Positions 33,189 through 45,344 of a DNA stretch of 64,000 bases are shown one piece after another. The position numbers and the translations under genes were made by a program. Source of the stretch: Paraphysoderma sedebokerense. Taxonomy: Eukaryota; Blastocladiomycota; Physodermatomycetes; Physodermatales; Physodermataceae. The stretch spans positions 1 to 64,000 of the forward strand of contig JAHLJZ010000071.1 of NCBI GenBank assembly GCA_025602915.1, given 5' to 3'. The notes under the pieces were generated by a model. It was not told the DNA's origin and did no database searches. It saw only the letters and a list, made by a program, of their open reading frames with translations. Numbering within the stretch: the stretch's first letter is position 1; each line of letters starts with the position of its first letter.

Positions 33189-33557
33189 TGTAAGGAATGA
33201 GAAGTCTCCTGGGGAAGTTGATTATTATTCCGCCGAATCCACTTTAAGCCGTCGCTTAAAGGATCATTACTGTCAAGTAACAAACAGAACAGCTCCGCTT
33301 CCCCAGGAGACTTCTCATTCCTTACATAATTATTCTCGTGAAGTTCCCCCAGGAACTTCACTCTCTTTTATAGGCAAGTACAAGATAAGCTCTAATCAAA
33401 ACAAGGGACTATTAAAACTAGGGACTAATAATACTACTATATGATCTAAATCTAAGCTACATCTAAAACTCACTTTGTATAGATGTAAATTCCTAATTAT
33501 TGCAAAATATCATTCAACTCCCAGAAACGTCATCCTGAACTCATCTAAGGCGTTACA
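33189..33557. mobile_element. Solo LTR of an LTR retrotransposon, 369 bp, with 5-bp target duplication
   Basis: The segment begins TGTAAGG and ends GTTACA, the TG...CA inverted termini of an LTR. It is flanked on both sides by the same pentamer GTATC (33184-33188 and 33558-33562), a 5-bp target-site duplication as made by Ty1/copia and many Ty3 integrases. There is no internal coding DNA, so it is a solo LTR left by recombination between two LTRs. Inside, about 27 bp near the left end (33191-33217) recur in inverted form at 33299-33325, and a short GAAGTTCC/GGAACTTC hairpin follows. Matching TSD and termini suggest it is fairly young. The superfamily cannot be fixed from an LTR alone. Confidence 0.85.
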
Positions 33558-33768
33558 GTATCCACTCGGAGCAAAATGGCATAATACATCATATCAATAA
33601 AGTATCTATTTGACTGTTGAATTGTCGAAAATATTCAAAATAAAGTGACTTCTTTGTATCCACAGTCACCGCTTGATGCAGCACAGACTGACCCTGAAAA
33701 GTGAATTTAAAATCCAAAATACGGTATACCTTATACTGCCAGGTCCAATTTCCGTTAACGTTAGGCTC

Positions 33769-34290
33769 TGTAACGAGATGAGGTACCAGATAATATAGGC
33801 GACAACTAGCGGACAAGACGTTATTCATATTCTGTAGTATAAATAGCTGGTAAAAACTCTGTATTCGCTATTAATGTAGTAGTTACTAGTTTCAATACAC
33901 GTAAATCCTGACTTGCATGAATTCCAATACATTCTTGTCCACTAGCTGTCGCCTAGATTATCTCCTCATCTCATTACAGATTGAAATTACTAATGAATAC
34001 AGAATTTTTACCGCCTACTACATAAGGATCCTGAACTCATTAGTGCTTTCAACATTATAAATCCTGATTTGTATTTCCTCAAATACATTCTAGCCATTGT
34101 CGTCGCCTAAATCTCTTTCAATTCCATTACAGAAGGAGTAATTTCAATCTGTAACAAGAGGGAAAGATATTAAAGCGACAACAATCGGCAAGGATGTATT
34201 TGAAGAAATACAAGACAGGATTTACTTATGCTGAAACTAATAGTGAATACAGAATTCTTACGGGCTATTTATACTACAAAATATGGATGG
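33769..34290. repeat. Cluster of inverted LTR-like fragments
   Basis: At least four diverged copies of a roughly 75-bp unit lie here in both orientations, at about 33769-33840, 33900-33978, 34057-34134 and 34149-34231. Each has a TGTAAC/TGTAAT-like end, an AGGCGACA core and a CAGGATTTA end. The stretch 33769-33978 begins TGTAAC and ends ATTACA. A TATAAATAG-like element and a CTCTGTATTC motif occur in the first copy and, inverted or altered, in the others. This looks like old, nested LTR remnants of one family distinct from the solo LTR nearby; a terminal-inverted-repeat element is the alternative. Divergence between copies indicates greater age. Confidence 0.6.
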
Positions 34291-35981
34291 ATAGCGTTAT
34301 GGCCACGAAAACTAATATATTAAATCATGCTAATTGTCAAGAAACACAAAAGGCCAAGATCACATCATATTAAATTTCAAATGTCTTTAACTTTCTTCAT
34401 CTAAGTTCACTTGATTCCTTACAGGTTCGAAACAGATAGTTAGAGAATTACCCGTTTCCCATGAGTTATTGAGAGACACAATACTAGATACTCTATATAT
34501 ATCGAGGCCAATTATTTTTGAGTTCATGTTTGAAGTCACTGCTGACTGTCGATTGAACTGGTAAATTTAAAAACTCAAAAGCGCGTTTTAATCGTGTTGA
34601 TGGCCGCCCTCTAAAGAGTTGTTCCTTCTGCAAATATTTCACTGGTTGAGATTAGACACTTTGGAAAAACCCTAGATTGAGTCAACGTAGAATGGAATAT
34701 TAGAATAGAAGATTAGCATCCAGCGGGTACTCTTAAGGGTTGGTGACTTGTTGTATATTAAATAATTCTGCCGACAGTTCTCATAGATTCTGGTGCTCAA
34801 GGGTTTGCTTATATCAATGAAGTTTCTGAACATATCATATAGAGTCCTTTAGTGTAACTATCCCATTCCTGTTGCTGCCGCCGATATACAGGCCTATCGC
34901 AAATGTACCTATCATACCATCACCCATCCTTGATTCGTATGAATCGTTAAACCTCTTCATCTCTAATTATCCTACCATTTTCGAATTATCTCTTTTCATG
35001 CTAGTCCTGATTTCACTCCAATACTTCTTCCTCCAATTCAAGCATCATCCGCATTCCGCCGCGTATCGATAGATGTAGCCTTGTCCACTTGCTCCATCAG
35101 CCGTTAACAACCCGACCGCCTACAAATTTACAATCCATTATCCACGCTGTTGTTTTAAGTCATGTGCAACGAAATCATAGGATGCCTGAATGATCTTGAC
35201 AGATATGAGGAAGCTATTGGATAGGATTTATGGAGACGGGTTGATAACAATGCTGGCACGTTGAACAGACTGTTATCAGTTTATTTATAAATCTGAATTC
35301 TATATCGAGTCGCAGTGCCCCAGATCTATTTTTGGATGATGCTAGAGCCCATGGAAGACAATTTAAAATTTCTGGTTAAATAGTCTGATTCTTCCATGCA
35401 ACCGTCTGTGAGAGTCGAATAGGTTGCGAATGATAGTAGGATGTGAGGTCATCTTTGGTTTTCAATTAATTCATATGGCGCCGAGTGGCAGCCGGCTTCT
35501 CTTATCCATGCCCGTGCAGTCACGTTCTACTTCGGGTTGACAATCACATTCAGCAGGCCAGGCTGGGAGGGAGAGACGCACTTCCGGGTTGGCTTATCAC
35601 GGCGTACTGGGCTCATGGGCATGGTATCTGGTATATCTGGCTCAGCAGCGTATTGTGCACGAGTGGTGCTGTGATGGTGTGATTGTTCCATTTCCGTTGT
35701 TCTGCTTGTAGCCCTGAAAATCTGCTTGTGAATCAACTGGTGAACGGGTGTGAACGAAACCTTCGACCCGAGAGTTGAAACGGGAAGCGGGAGAAGCGGG
35801 GTTAGAGTTTTTTAATTTTTTGTCTCGTAGACTTTTTGCATGTCACAAACTCTTGTCGCTGTTCCTCCTCATCCACAATACAGACAACACATTCTAAACA
35901 TTATCAGAAGAGTCTAATTATCCCCCTTTTCTCGACTCGAGTCTCGCTTCTTTTCGGGCAAAATATACCACAGCACGAGTC
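34291..35981. other. Gene-poor AT-rich region with possible retroelement remnant
   Basis: No host gene is recognised. A short protease-like trace lies at 34774-34840 (separate entry). The last 150 bp before 35982 are the leader of the LRR-RhoGEF gene. Confidence 0.4.
34774..34840 (+). mobile_element. Retropepsin-like trace of an LTR retroelement (fossil)
   Basis: A short translated stretch containing VLIDSGAQGFAYIN resembles the active-site region (DSGA) of the aspartic protease encoded by Ty3-like retroelements. Its surroundings do not hold a continuous pol reading frame, so it is a broken remnant. Proximity to the LTR fragments at 33.2-34.3 kb fits a retroelement graveyard. The match is short, hence the modest confidence. 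Confidence 0.35.
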
Positions 35982-38900
35982 ATGTCGTCCGCTTCAGCAT
36001 TCTACGATGCCATCTTATCCTCTATATTGCTGTGGTCCAAAACCATCGTTTTGGCTGCCCTGCTGGTTCATGTTCCGAGTATATTAAAGGCCCTACTCTC
36101 CAGTCCTCATTCATCATCACAATCTTCAAACACCAAAAGCCAGCCGAAATCTTTAAATGACTCGCAGCACCAGGCGATTTCAGATGAAACCCTCCCTTCA
36201 CCACCACCTGTAAATTGCTCAGGATTAAATATAAACGTAGAAAAGAACGAAGAAGTTACAAGGAAATTAGAACCTAGAGATTCTGTTTATAGTGAAAACA
36301 ATTTTCATGTTCACCAAGTCAGACATTCTCGCCCTTCCTCTACAAATTACGAATGTGGCGACACTTTCTCTTCTCCTATCAAAGAATCGACAAGTAGACT
36401 ATCCGCATCGCACCAGTCTTCGTTCTCCAGTGATTTTGAACACGACGATAACATGGTACCATTGAATCTATTGACTGGAGATGATTTTTCTACCGGTGAT
36501 GAGGTTGAATCCCACCGGAAACCCGAGCTGAACAGAAGCCGGCAAGAAGATAATACATTCATAATTAAATCCGAGCCACCCTCATCTGCCTCAACTCAAT
36601 CCTCAACGAGACGATCGATAAAAAGGAAACCGGTTCCGTCTCTCGACTTTTTCTCACTTCCTCCACATATCCCAAAATCAGTTAACGAATCCGCGGTTGT
36701 GGCATCCAGTCCATCAGTTTGCGGCTCCATCGCTTCAACATGGGTGACCTACGAAAGTGATCACCCGTTGGACTCCGACATGGAGTCTACGCATACTTCT
36801 CACCGTCATCAAAACTCTGCAGTTCGCCCACCTAAAAGGAACCGGCCTACCCGTCGCCCCGTCTCCTCCTCGAGTACATCATCCGTTCGCATCCCCACTC
36901 CCGATTCATCCAACGAGTCTAATTCCGATTACTCTTCCGGCGACGTATGCGATTTAAGCTCAAAAGAATTGACAGAGTTCCCTCTCGTCCCGACCAATGT
37001 GGCAAAATTATTATTAGATTACAACAACATATACAGCATCCCGTCGAATGCGTTCCAAGACTTTTCAAATTTAGAAGTATTGGATTTAAGTAGCAATAGA
37101 TTACCTGATTTGCCGGATTCTATTGGTAGCTTGGGGAACTTGAAAGAGTTATATTTGAGGGGAAATTTATTGCTCAGGTTACCTGATGCTTTGGAAAGAC
37201 TCACAAATTTGGAGATTCTCGATGTCAGCTGTAATGAATTATATGAACTCGGTACATCACTTGCTATATGTTACAACAGTTGTTTATAATATTATTAACT
37301 CTTTTGCTTTGTTATTTGTTTCTTCTCTCAGGACCGTATGTTCGCACCATGACAAGTCTACAGCAGATTGATGTCCGACACAACAAATTGCGAACATTGC
37401 CGTCGGAGCTTGGTCTTCTCATAAATACTTTAACTTGCTTACTCTTGGACGGAAACCAATTTGAATCGTTTTACAAGGATTTAACTCAACCGCTGTTGGC
37501 CAAAGCTGCTGCGTCTCCTGGTATCACTTCACATCGCCGTACCCTTTACGCCGCTGACTCTGGCCACGGTTCATCGTTAACGCTGTCTTCAGATTCCTCA
37601 AGTAACGGTCGCAGCTCGAAACCGAATCAAAGATTTTCGGCTGAACCTTATCCTACTGCGCATCATTCGGCCTCCAACGATTCTGAATTAACAAGAGATG
37701 TAATCGCGAAACGACGAATCACGTCTGCCCCACTTCTTGGTCGAGGAGAGCATCAGTCGAATTTGTTGTCGCCGATGATATACAAAGAATCATCCTTGGA
37801 GCCTATCAGCGAAAGACGAAATAGCGCGCAATCTGATCTTCCTGAACTACCCCCTTTATCGCCTGTTGGTGCCCTGTTTCCTGACCTTCCTGTTCCTTCT
37901 CATCATCGAGCGAGTGCCCCGCAGGTGAGCGACTCGGAGCTACGTGGTTACCCTTCGCCTCATCCGCCTCGAACTGTATCTGCCACATCATCAGTATGCT
38001 CATCCCCGAATGTTACTCCAGCGTCTCCACCTCTCCGTCGTCCGTCGACGCCCCCAATCTCAATTTCGAGCGCGAATCCGATATCCCCCATCGTACCCAT
38101 CCCTCCCGTGATTGCCTTGCAAAATGCAGATAACCTTCCCACACCTCTATCAACCCCTCAACTTCCCTCTTCCTCGCCAAACCTCAATTCACCTTCCCCC
38201 AACGGAAAATCTCGCCCCAGTACTTTATTCTCCCTATTTTCCCGCAAAAAGTCTCACGATTTCAGTTCATCCTTTAATTTTTCGTCACAGTCTCCTGCTG
38301 ACATCACTTCATTGGCTCTTAAAAAGTTATTGGAGTATCTAAGGGATATGTACGATTTGGATGAAACAAACAGTCAAGAAAATTTAGTACGTCTGAGGAG
38401 ACGTGAATGGGATGTCGAGAAAGATGTCGAAAATGGTGATGCTGGACAAGTGATTGATGAACCGAAAACGACGGAGGAGGAAGAAGAAGAAAAAAGAAAG
38501 AAAAAATTAAAAAGTATGGTTGTTTTTGTCATCGTTCTGTATGCGGTGATTGATATTAACTGTCGCCCCGTTTTATTTTTCACATTGATAGAGCAAGAAA
38601 ATATTCAGCGACGTCACAAAATTGTGGCCGAAATTTTATCAACAGAACAGACTTATATATCGGAGTTAGACAAACTGGTTCAGGTAAGATTACGATTCAT
38701 CTTAATCCTTGCTTATTCCCTCTTAACCCTCTCAGGATGTATTCTAACTTTTTAATGAATTTCTGATCTTGGTAGATTTATCTCAACCCTCTGGAATCAG
38801 CGCCGTCGCCGTCATTGTTGACAAGCGATGAAATCAGATTTGTCTTTTCCAATATCCGGAGTATCCTGCAGTTTCACCAAGATTACTTCTATAAAGGATT

Positions 38901-40247
38901 GCAAAAAGTGACAGACTTGGCGGAACAAAGTATTGGGAAAGTGTTTGTTGAACACGTACGTTTAAATCGTTTTCGGATATAAATCAAAATTCTTCTCATT
39001 GACTTTTTTGTTTGGGTGGCTTTTTTTAGGGTGCATTCTTTAAAATGTATTCTGTTTATATCAACAATTTTGATAAAGCAAATTCAGAATTAGAAAAATG
39101 GGTGGCCAAACGAAAAAAACTGAAAGCCTTTATGCAGGTTTGTTTACATCTTCACACTTCATCATGCGTCCCTTCTCTACCAGATTTGCTTACACGATGT
39201 ATTATCCATTACAATCAGAAATGCGCGACCCATCCTCTGCATACTCAATTTACGATTCAGTCCTACCTTATTCTACCTATCCAAAGAATTCCCCGCTACC
39301 GATTATTGTTACAGGATTTACTTGATCATACGAAAGAAAGTCATCCTGACTACGGTAATTTAGTGAGGGCGTTGGAAGAAGTGGAAAAAAGGGCTAAAGA
39401 GATTAATGAAAGTAAACGGTACGTATCCGTAGTGAGATTCGATTATATCTATTTTTGGGAAACTCATAATTTTTTTGATTCGCTTTAATGGCGGCAGAAA
39501 CCACGATCTAGCTCATAAGATTGTTCAGATACAGTCTCGAATTAAAGGCACATTTAAGGCACCTCTAGTACAGCCTCATCGTAGATTGATTCGCGAAGGA
39601 ACATTGAAAGTTGCTAAATTTGTCAAATTGGTTCCGAGGGGGTTAGATAAAGTGTTGAAGGAACAAAAAATAGATGACGAATTTTGGTTTTGTCTGTTTA
39701 ACGATATTTTAATTCAGGTGAGTGACTTTTCTTCAATTCTAGTATTCAATGAATTTTATTTTGCGTGTTGACAAATTCTGTTCGTTTTCCTTGGTGTTTT
39801 CTATCGAATAGTGTAAACCCGACGGAGAAAAACTTGAACTTTGGCGCACTCTCCGTCTCAATACTAGACTCGAACCAGCTTCCTTGATAATTCCATCCGA
39901 ACTCGCAAACTCTCATTTCCCAATCGCATCCACCCCATCTGTCTCCACCCCGCAAATTTCCAGTAACCAGTTAGTTCAAAACTATCTAGGCAGTTCAATT
40001 CCCACTCCCGGAACACCGGGGTCAATGGTGAGTTGCAGTGGAAGTATAAATGGGAGTGGAACAATTGGGTTGGATGGTAAAGTTTGGATGAGGTTAGTGG
40101 ATGCACATGTGATATTGTATCTAAGTGGAGACTTGGATGAGGTTGGTTTTGCTTTATTTTGAATATTCAAAAGGTAATGAATCATGTTTGACCTTATTCT
40201 TAAATATTCAGCTTCAAAGTTGGGTCAAGGATATCAATACGCGATAG
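35982..40247 (+). CDS. LRR-RhoGEF: membrane-anchored protein with leucine-rich repeats, DH and PH domains
   Basis: Nine exons: 35982-37251, 37332-38513, 38592-38683, 38776-38955, 39030-39137, 39219-39418, 39498-39717, 39812-40141, 40212-40247; 1205 residues, all phases close. A hydrophobic helix at about residues 10-30 (LSSILLWSKTIVLAALLVHV) suggests an anchor. After a disordered Ser-rich stretch come LRRs (about 325-490) of the Shoc2/SDS22 style: NLEVLDLSSNRLPDLPDSIG, NLKELYLRGNLLLRLPDAL, SLQQIDVRHNKLRTLPSELG. The DH domain starts at about 820 (HKIVAEILSTEQTYISELDK) and contains KCATHPLHTQFTIQSYLILP followed by IQRIPRYRLLLQDLLDHT, the conserved helix of Dbl-family exchange factors. A PH domain (about 1045-1205) ends LDELQSWVKDINTR. 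It should load GTP on Rho/Rac/Cdc42 at a membrane. The GTPase partner is unknown. Confidence 0.9.
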
Positions 40248-41823
40248 TCATTTCAGTCATTATCAAGAGCTCAGTCCACTGCTTTTACAGTTCTATTGTA
40301 TTCTATAGCATATCTTTATACTTTTATAGCTATCGATATTGAATCACTATTATTAGGTTCAGCTTGTAGTTTTAATAGTGGTATATTCTGTAGGTTTTGA
40401 TTTTCGGAAGGGAAAAATGGTTTTAGTTTTATCATACCCATAAGATTTTTATAGTTAGCTTTTGGCATTGAATTACGGAATATGTTAGGTATATTTCTTC
40501 ATTGTATCTACTATCGATTTACTTGGGTCTTCTTGGTGGAAAATTGCGAACTTTGAACTATAAAAAGATGAGTGGTGCGGGAAAAATAGTACTCATAACA
40601 ACGGCAAATGCTGATACAAAGTAAATACTTCTATCATACAGAACGTAATGTAAATGTAAATCATTCAAATGTGCTCGTATTTCTGGAACCTTGTAGAAAT
40701 AGATTTTGAAACGTCATTGAAAGAAGCACAATCTATTATCGGTCTCGTCACCAAGCCACACGCTATCACCTTCATATCAGTAAATCCCAACGCCGGAACC
40801 TCGATGACCCTAAACGACGTTGCGGATAACCGACACTCTACTTCTTTTCATGTTTCCACCCTCCCTATCTCTATTTGATCTTCAATACCGGATTAAAACC
40901 GTCTCATCTCAATTTATCGCTGTGCCCGGCTCCCCGCTTTAGAAATTTGCAAACTCCCCGCCTTATCCGCCGCTAAACGTGAACTTTGATCTCAATCAGA
41001 CTGACGTCATTCACCGAGGTTGACTATACTCCTTTATTGTTGTTGTTTGAATGTAAGTTAATATAGGATATTGGGAATAGATGGGTCTTTTTTTTTAATT
41101 TTGAGTTCATTTTGGTGGCATGATTTTCAATTTAACTGCATGGGGTGGGCGGATTCGAGAAATTTGATTTAAATTAAAAAGAAGAGACACTGGACTGAGA
41201 TAATTAATATCGTTGGCTCACTTTTCGATTTATATTTCATTCGTTCATTCATATTGAAACACAAACTTTCCTTTTTATAAGACTAGAACTACTATTTTGG
41301 GTGAGATTGGTAGTTTGATTTTGAATTGGTAGGTTTCCATTCCTTCTTTGGGACATGTTTGAGTTATTTTGTGGCCTGTTTTTTGAGTTTTCATCTTTCA
41401 GTGTTATTCTTGGGTTATATTGATTTCTTTCAATTGCAGCAGTCTGGGAGGTAACAGATTATACTTGTGTTGGTTTCCGTACTTTGTCAGTTTGTGGCTT
41501 ATCGTGACTTTTGGATATTGCACATCTTCTGGATTTACTATCTAAAGTTGGAACTTTGTTTTTCATTTTTGGATGATTATTTTGGATTAAGTCATATTCT
41601 CTACAAGTTTGAGTTAGCCAAGGCTTCTTAATTTGTGTGTTGCTTCTTGATTTGGCGAGAACGGTGGCCCCCGTTGCTTATTTTAATATTTCGTCTTGTT
41701 TTCCTTTTATTGCAAAGTACATAACCTTAACTTGTCTGGTTTCTGTCCTATTTTGGTTTTTTCGTCGTTCCCATAGCTAGCTGATATATAATCCACACCA
41801 CGATATCTTTTTCTTCCTGCGAT
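40248..41823. other. Intergenic region, about 1.6 kb
   Basis: Between the RhoGEF and trehalose genes. AT-rich with long T-rich runs from about 41050 on, consistent with promoter and leader of the downstream gene. A short frame at 40669-40878 has no recognisable content. Confidence 0.45.
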
Positions 41824-44800
41824 ATGACTCCGCAAACGATCCCGCCCACACTTTCGGCTTTGGCCGCGCAAAATGGTGTGCCCGCTAACCGTATCATCCT
41901 CGCCACTCATTACCTTCCCTACACTGTGACTCTTTTGGGAACCGCACATCAACAGAAGTACCCAAATTCCGTCATCAACGTTTATTCTCATTCTCATCAT
42001 TTCCCTAACGGCCATTCCTATCGCGACGCCCACCACCACCCTTACAGTAACCACTCACGCTCCAGATCCCGAAATAGTTCAACATTCACTCCATCATCTC
42101 CTGCAACGTCCCCGGCTACTTCTGTTAGCGAACCTCTGACTTCGGATTCGTCGGCCTTGATTGAAGATGGCTCGTTAGACGGAGCAAGTCAAGCGAGCTC
42201 AGAAATTTCTTTCAAATTCTCGACCAGAAGAGGTCATACTGCGCTTTACAGTGGAATGAAAAGTTTAGAAAAAGTTTCTGACTGTATTTACATTGGCTAT
42301 ATCGGATCCGTTTACGATGAGGATGGATATTTGATTGATCTGAATAAACTCGGTGAAGAATACATCGATGCTATCAAAACGCAGTTGCTAAAAGAAAAAA
42401 ACTGCATTCCTGTATTCTTGGATGAAAAGATAGCCGCAGGTCATTACGAAGGTTACTGTAAATGTGGTATGTTCATCGCAACTTATGGATTCTGATGCTA
42501 TCTGATTCGCTTGTTCGAACAACCTTGGGCTGATTTTGTTCCTCAGTTTTGTGGCCTCTATTTCATTACATCTTGTGGGAGAACGCTACAGATGGTAGAA
42601 TGGAAAAAGACGACTGGGAAGCTTACCAATCTGTGAACCAACAATTCGCCGATATTATTTGTTCCATTTATCAACCCGGAGATATCAGTACGTACTTTTT
42701 TCCTGAACATTTCGAGACGCAGTTCTCATTGTTAATTTGGTTTTCTGTTTCCGTAGTTTGGATCCACGATTATCACCTTTTGACTATGCCTTCCATGCTT
42801 CGGAGCCAATTATCCAGCGGCGCTCCTGTCGGTCTTTTCTTGCATACTCCTTTTCCGTCTTCTGAAGTTTTCAGATGTTTACCGAGTAAGCTCCTTTCTT
42901 TTTCAGGGTTTATATATCTTTCGTCATCCTGATTCATCTTACGTAAAAAAAAAGAACGCAAAGAAGTTTTACATGGTATTCTCGGAGCGAGTCTTGTCGG
43001 ATTCCAGGTATTTACTGTTCAGTTCTGAATGATTGTTAACAAACTCTGACTTGTCCTCTTCTGCTGTTAGACATACTCGTACGCTCGTCATTTCATTTCA
43101 TCCTGTACCCGTGTTCTGGGACTGGAATCAAATCCGACCGGTGTCGAGTACAACGGCAGTATGACCACTATTGGTATTTTTCCAATTGGTATTGATGTAT
43201 CTCGTGTGGAGCGTTACAGGTATGTTCTTCTTCCTTATGGCGCTTTGTTTTGCATTATTAATTCTTATTTTGCTTCATGAAGGAAATCTGCATCAGTACT
43301 GCAAAAAATCCAAACTCTTCGGGAACTTTATCAAAACAAGAAAATTATTATTGGTCGGGATAAGCTTGATCAAATTAAAGGTGTTCACCAAAAACTCAGC
43401 GCCTACGAAAAGTTTCTTCAGTTATATCCGCATTTGGCATCTTCAGTTGTTCTGATCCAAGTGACATCGCCGTCGCCGCATTCCAACCCAAAACTTGAAT
43501 CAAAAGTATCAGAATTAGTCGCCCATATCAATGGCAAATACGGGTCAATTGAATTTACCCCAGTTTATCACATTCATCAACATATCGATGCTGAAGAGTA
43601 CTTTGCCTTATTGAGCGTTGCGGATGTCGGTTTGATCACCAGTGTTAGAGATGGCATGAACACTACCAGTCATGAATTCGTAGTTTGCCAGAAGGAAAAT
43701 GAAGAGAAAGGTGTTTTGATTTTGAGCGAATTCACTGGAACCGCCGGAAGTTTGAGTAGTGCAATATTGGTGAACCCATGGGATTATATGGTACACCTAT
43801 CATCCTGTTCCTCCTTTCGTTTTTTCGCAACGGCAGAGTATTAATGTCAAATTCGTCGATTTTGCAGGGAATGGCACACTCGATATACGAAGCCCTGACT
43901 CTTTCGAAAGAAGAGAGATCCTTAAAGCATCAACAACTCTATGACCACGTAACTTCGCACACTGCGGAGTTTTGGGCATCAAGTTTCGTCAAGGAGCTAA
44001 AGGACGCTGTAAAAGGAACCAACGTCGCCAATCCCACACCATACTTAGATATTAAGTCTTGCTTGTCTGATTATCAGAAGGCTAAGAGAAGGTTGCTGAT
44101 GTTTGATTATGATGTGAGTTATGACATTATTATTGCCGCTGTTGAGGGTTGAAATCTGAACATTTTCTTGTTTGTAATAACAGGGCACTCTCACCCCTAT
44201 TGTGAAAACTCCATCTGCAGCGTTACCATCACCGCAAATGCTTCGAAATTTACAGCTCCTTACGTCGGATCCCAAGAACACCGTCTACATTATCTCAGGG
44301 CGTGATCAACAAACTTTGGAAACTTGGTTGGGCAGCGTACCGGGCGTAGGACTGAGCGCTGAACATGGGTGTTTTTTGAAGAAACCATGCTGGGTGTTGA
44401 ATAGTAAAACCAACCAGTTAGATGGTAAAGACTCAAAAGACGGAATGGCCAAATACGGAAAGTGGGAAAACTTAACGGAAGAAATGGATCTTAGTTGGAA
44501 AAAAGAAGTGATTGATATATTCACTTACTATACCGAGCGAACTCAAGGTCAGTTGTTATTTGCAGCAATGCTGTAGATTGATATCTTCGGAACAGGAACC
44601 TTAACTGCTTAATTTGGGTGGTCGTGATTAGGTTCATTTATCGAACATAAACGCGCTTCGGTTACTTGGCACTATCGATTGGCGGATCCTGAATACGGAT
44701 TGTTCCAGGCGAAGGAGTGCCAGAATCACTTAGAAAATGCAATTTTGAGTAAACTTCCTGTCGAAATCCTGATTGGCAAAAAGAATTTAGAAGTTAGACC

Positions 44801-45344
44801 AGTTAGTGTGAATAAGGTTTGTGAGGTGTTAGAAACCGGCCTGGACAAATTTGGCTAAATGCACTGACACCAACGGTTTTAGGGCGAAATTGTCAAAGAA
44901 TTATTGCTAGCTCCCCCCGACGATTCTGGCGCAGGTTCATTTGAGGATTCGCATCTGATTAATGTCTCGCGTCAACAACCGTTGACTGTAAACCCCAATA
45001 CATCACACGCTGCTACTACTACTACACCCACCTCGTCGAATCCTGTATCACCCACTTCACCAACTTTCCAGCTTCATTATGACTTCGTCTTCTGTGTCGG
45101 TGATGACAAAACGGACGAAGATATGTTTAAAATGTTGAGAAAATTATGCCCTGAAGATGAAGCCACCGAATACAATGCGGCCGGCGTCAACAACGATATC
45201 CAGGTTAATTCTACCAATGGCGCTAGACCGAGCATCTACACTGCGACAATTGGCAATCCCGGAAAATTGACCAGTGCAAAATGGCATTTAACTAGCTCAG
45301 AAGAAGTTGTCGATGTTATGGGTACTTGGGTTGGACAGAAATGA
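41824..45344 (+). CDS. TPS2: Trehalose-6-phosphate phosphatase with N-terminal GT20 domain (Tps2 type)
   Basis: Ten exons: 41824-42466, 42547-42687, 42757-42885, 42955-43007, 43071-43219, 43283-43790, 43868-44113, 44184-44547, 44632-44816, 44883-45344; 959 residues. Makes trehalose from trehalose 6-phosphate. Residues 1-540 are a glycosyltransferase-20 domain: YEGYCKCVLWPLFHYILWEN, IWIHDYHLLTMPSMLR, GRDKLDQIKGVHQKLSAYEK and TSVRDGMNTTSHEFVVCQ. The GRDKLDQIKG variant resembles Tps2 rather than Tps1 (DRLDYIKG). The C-terminal HAD phosphatase has the nucleophile motif LMFDYDGTLTPIV (Asp621, Asp623), IISGRDQQTLETWL, GLSAEHGCFLKKP and VFCVGDDKTDEDMF. The first 130 residues and a Thr/Pro insert near 830 are disordered. 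Exons 4 and 6 begin after AAG acceptors. Cytosolic; stress-protection role by family. Confidence 0.95.

Noticed and set aside
40669-40878. 69-codon frame between RhoGEF and TPS2
   Set aside because: No domain, no conserved motif and no supporting splice sites.
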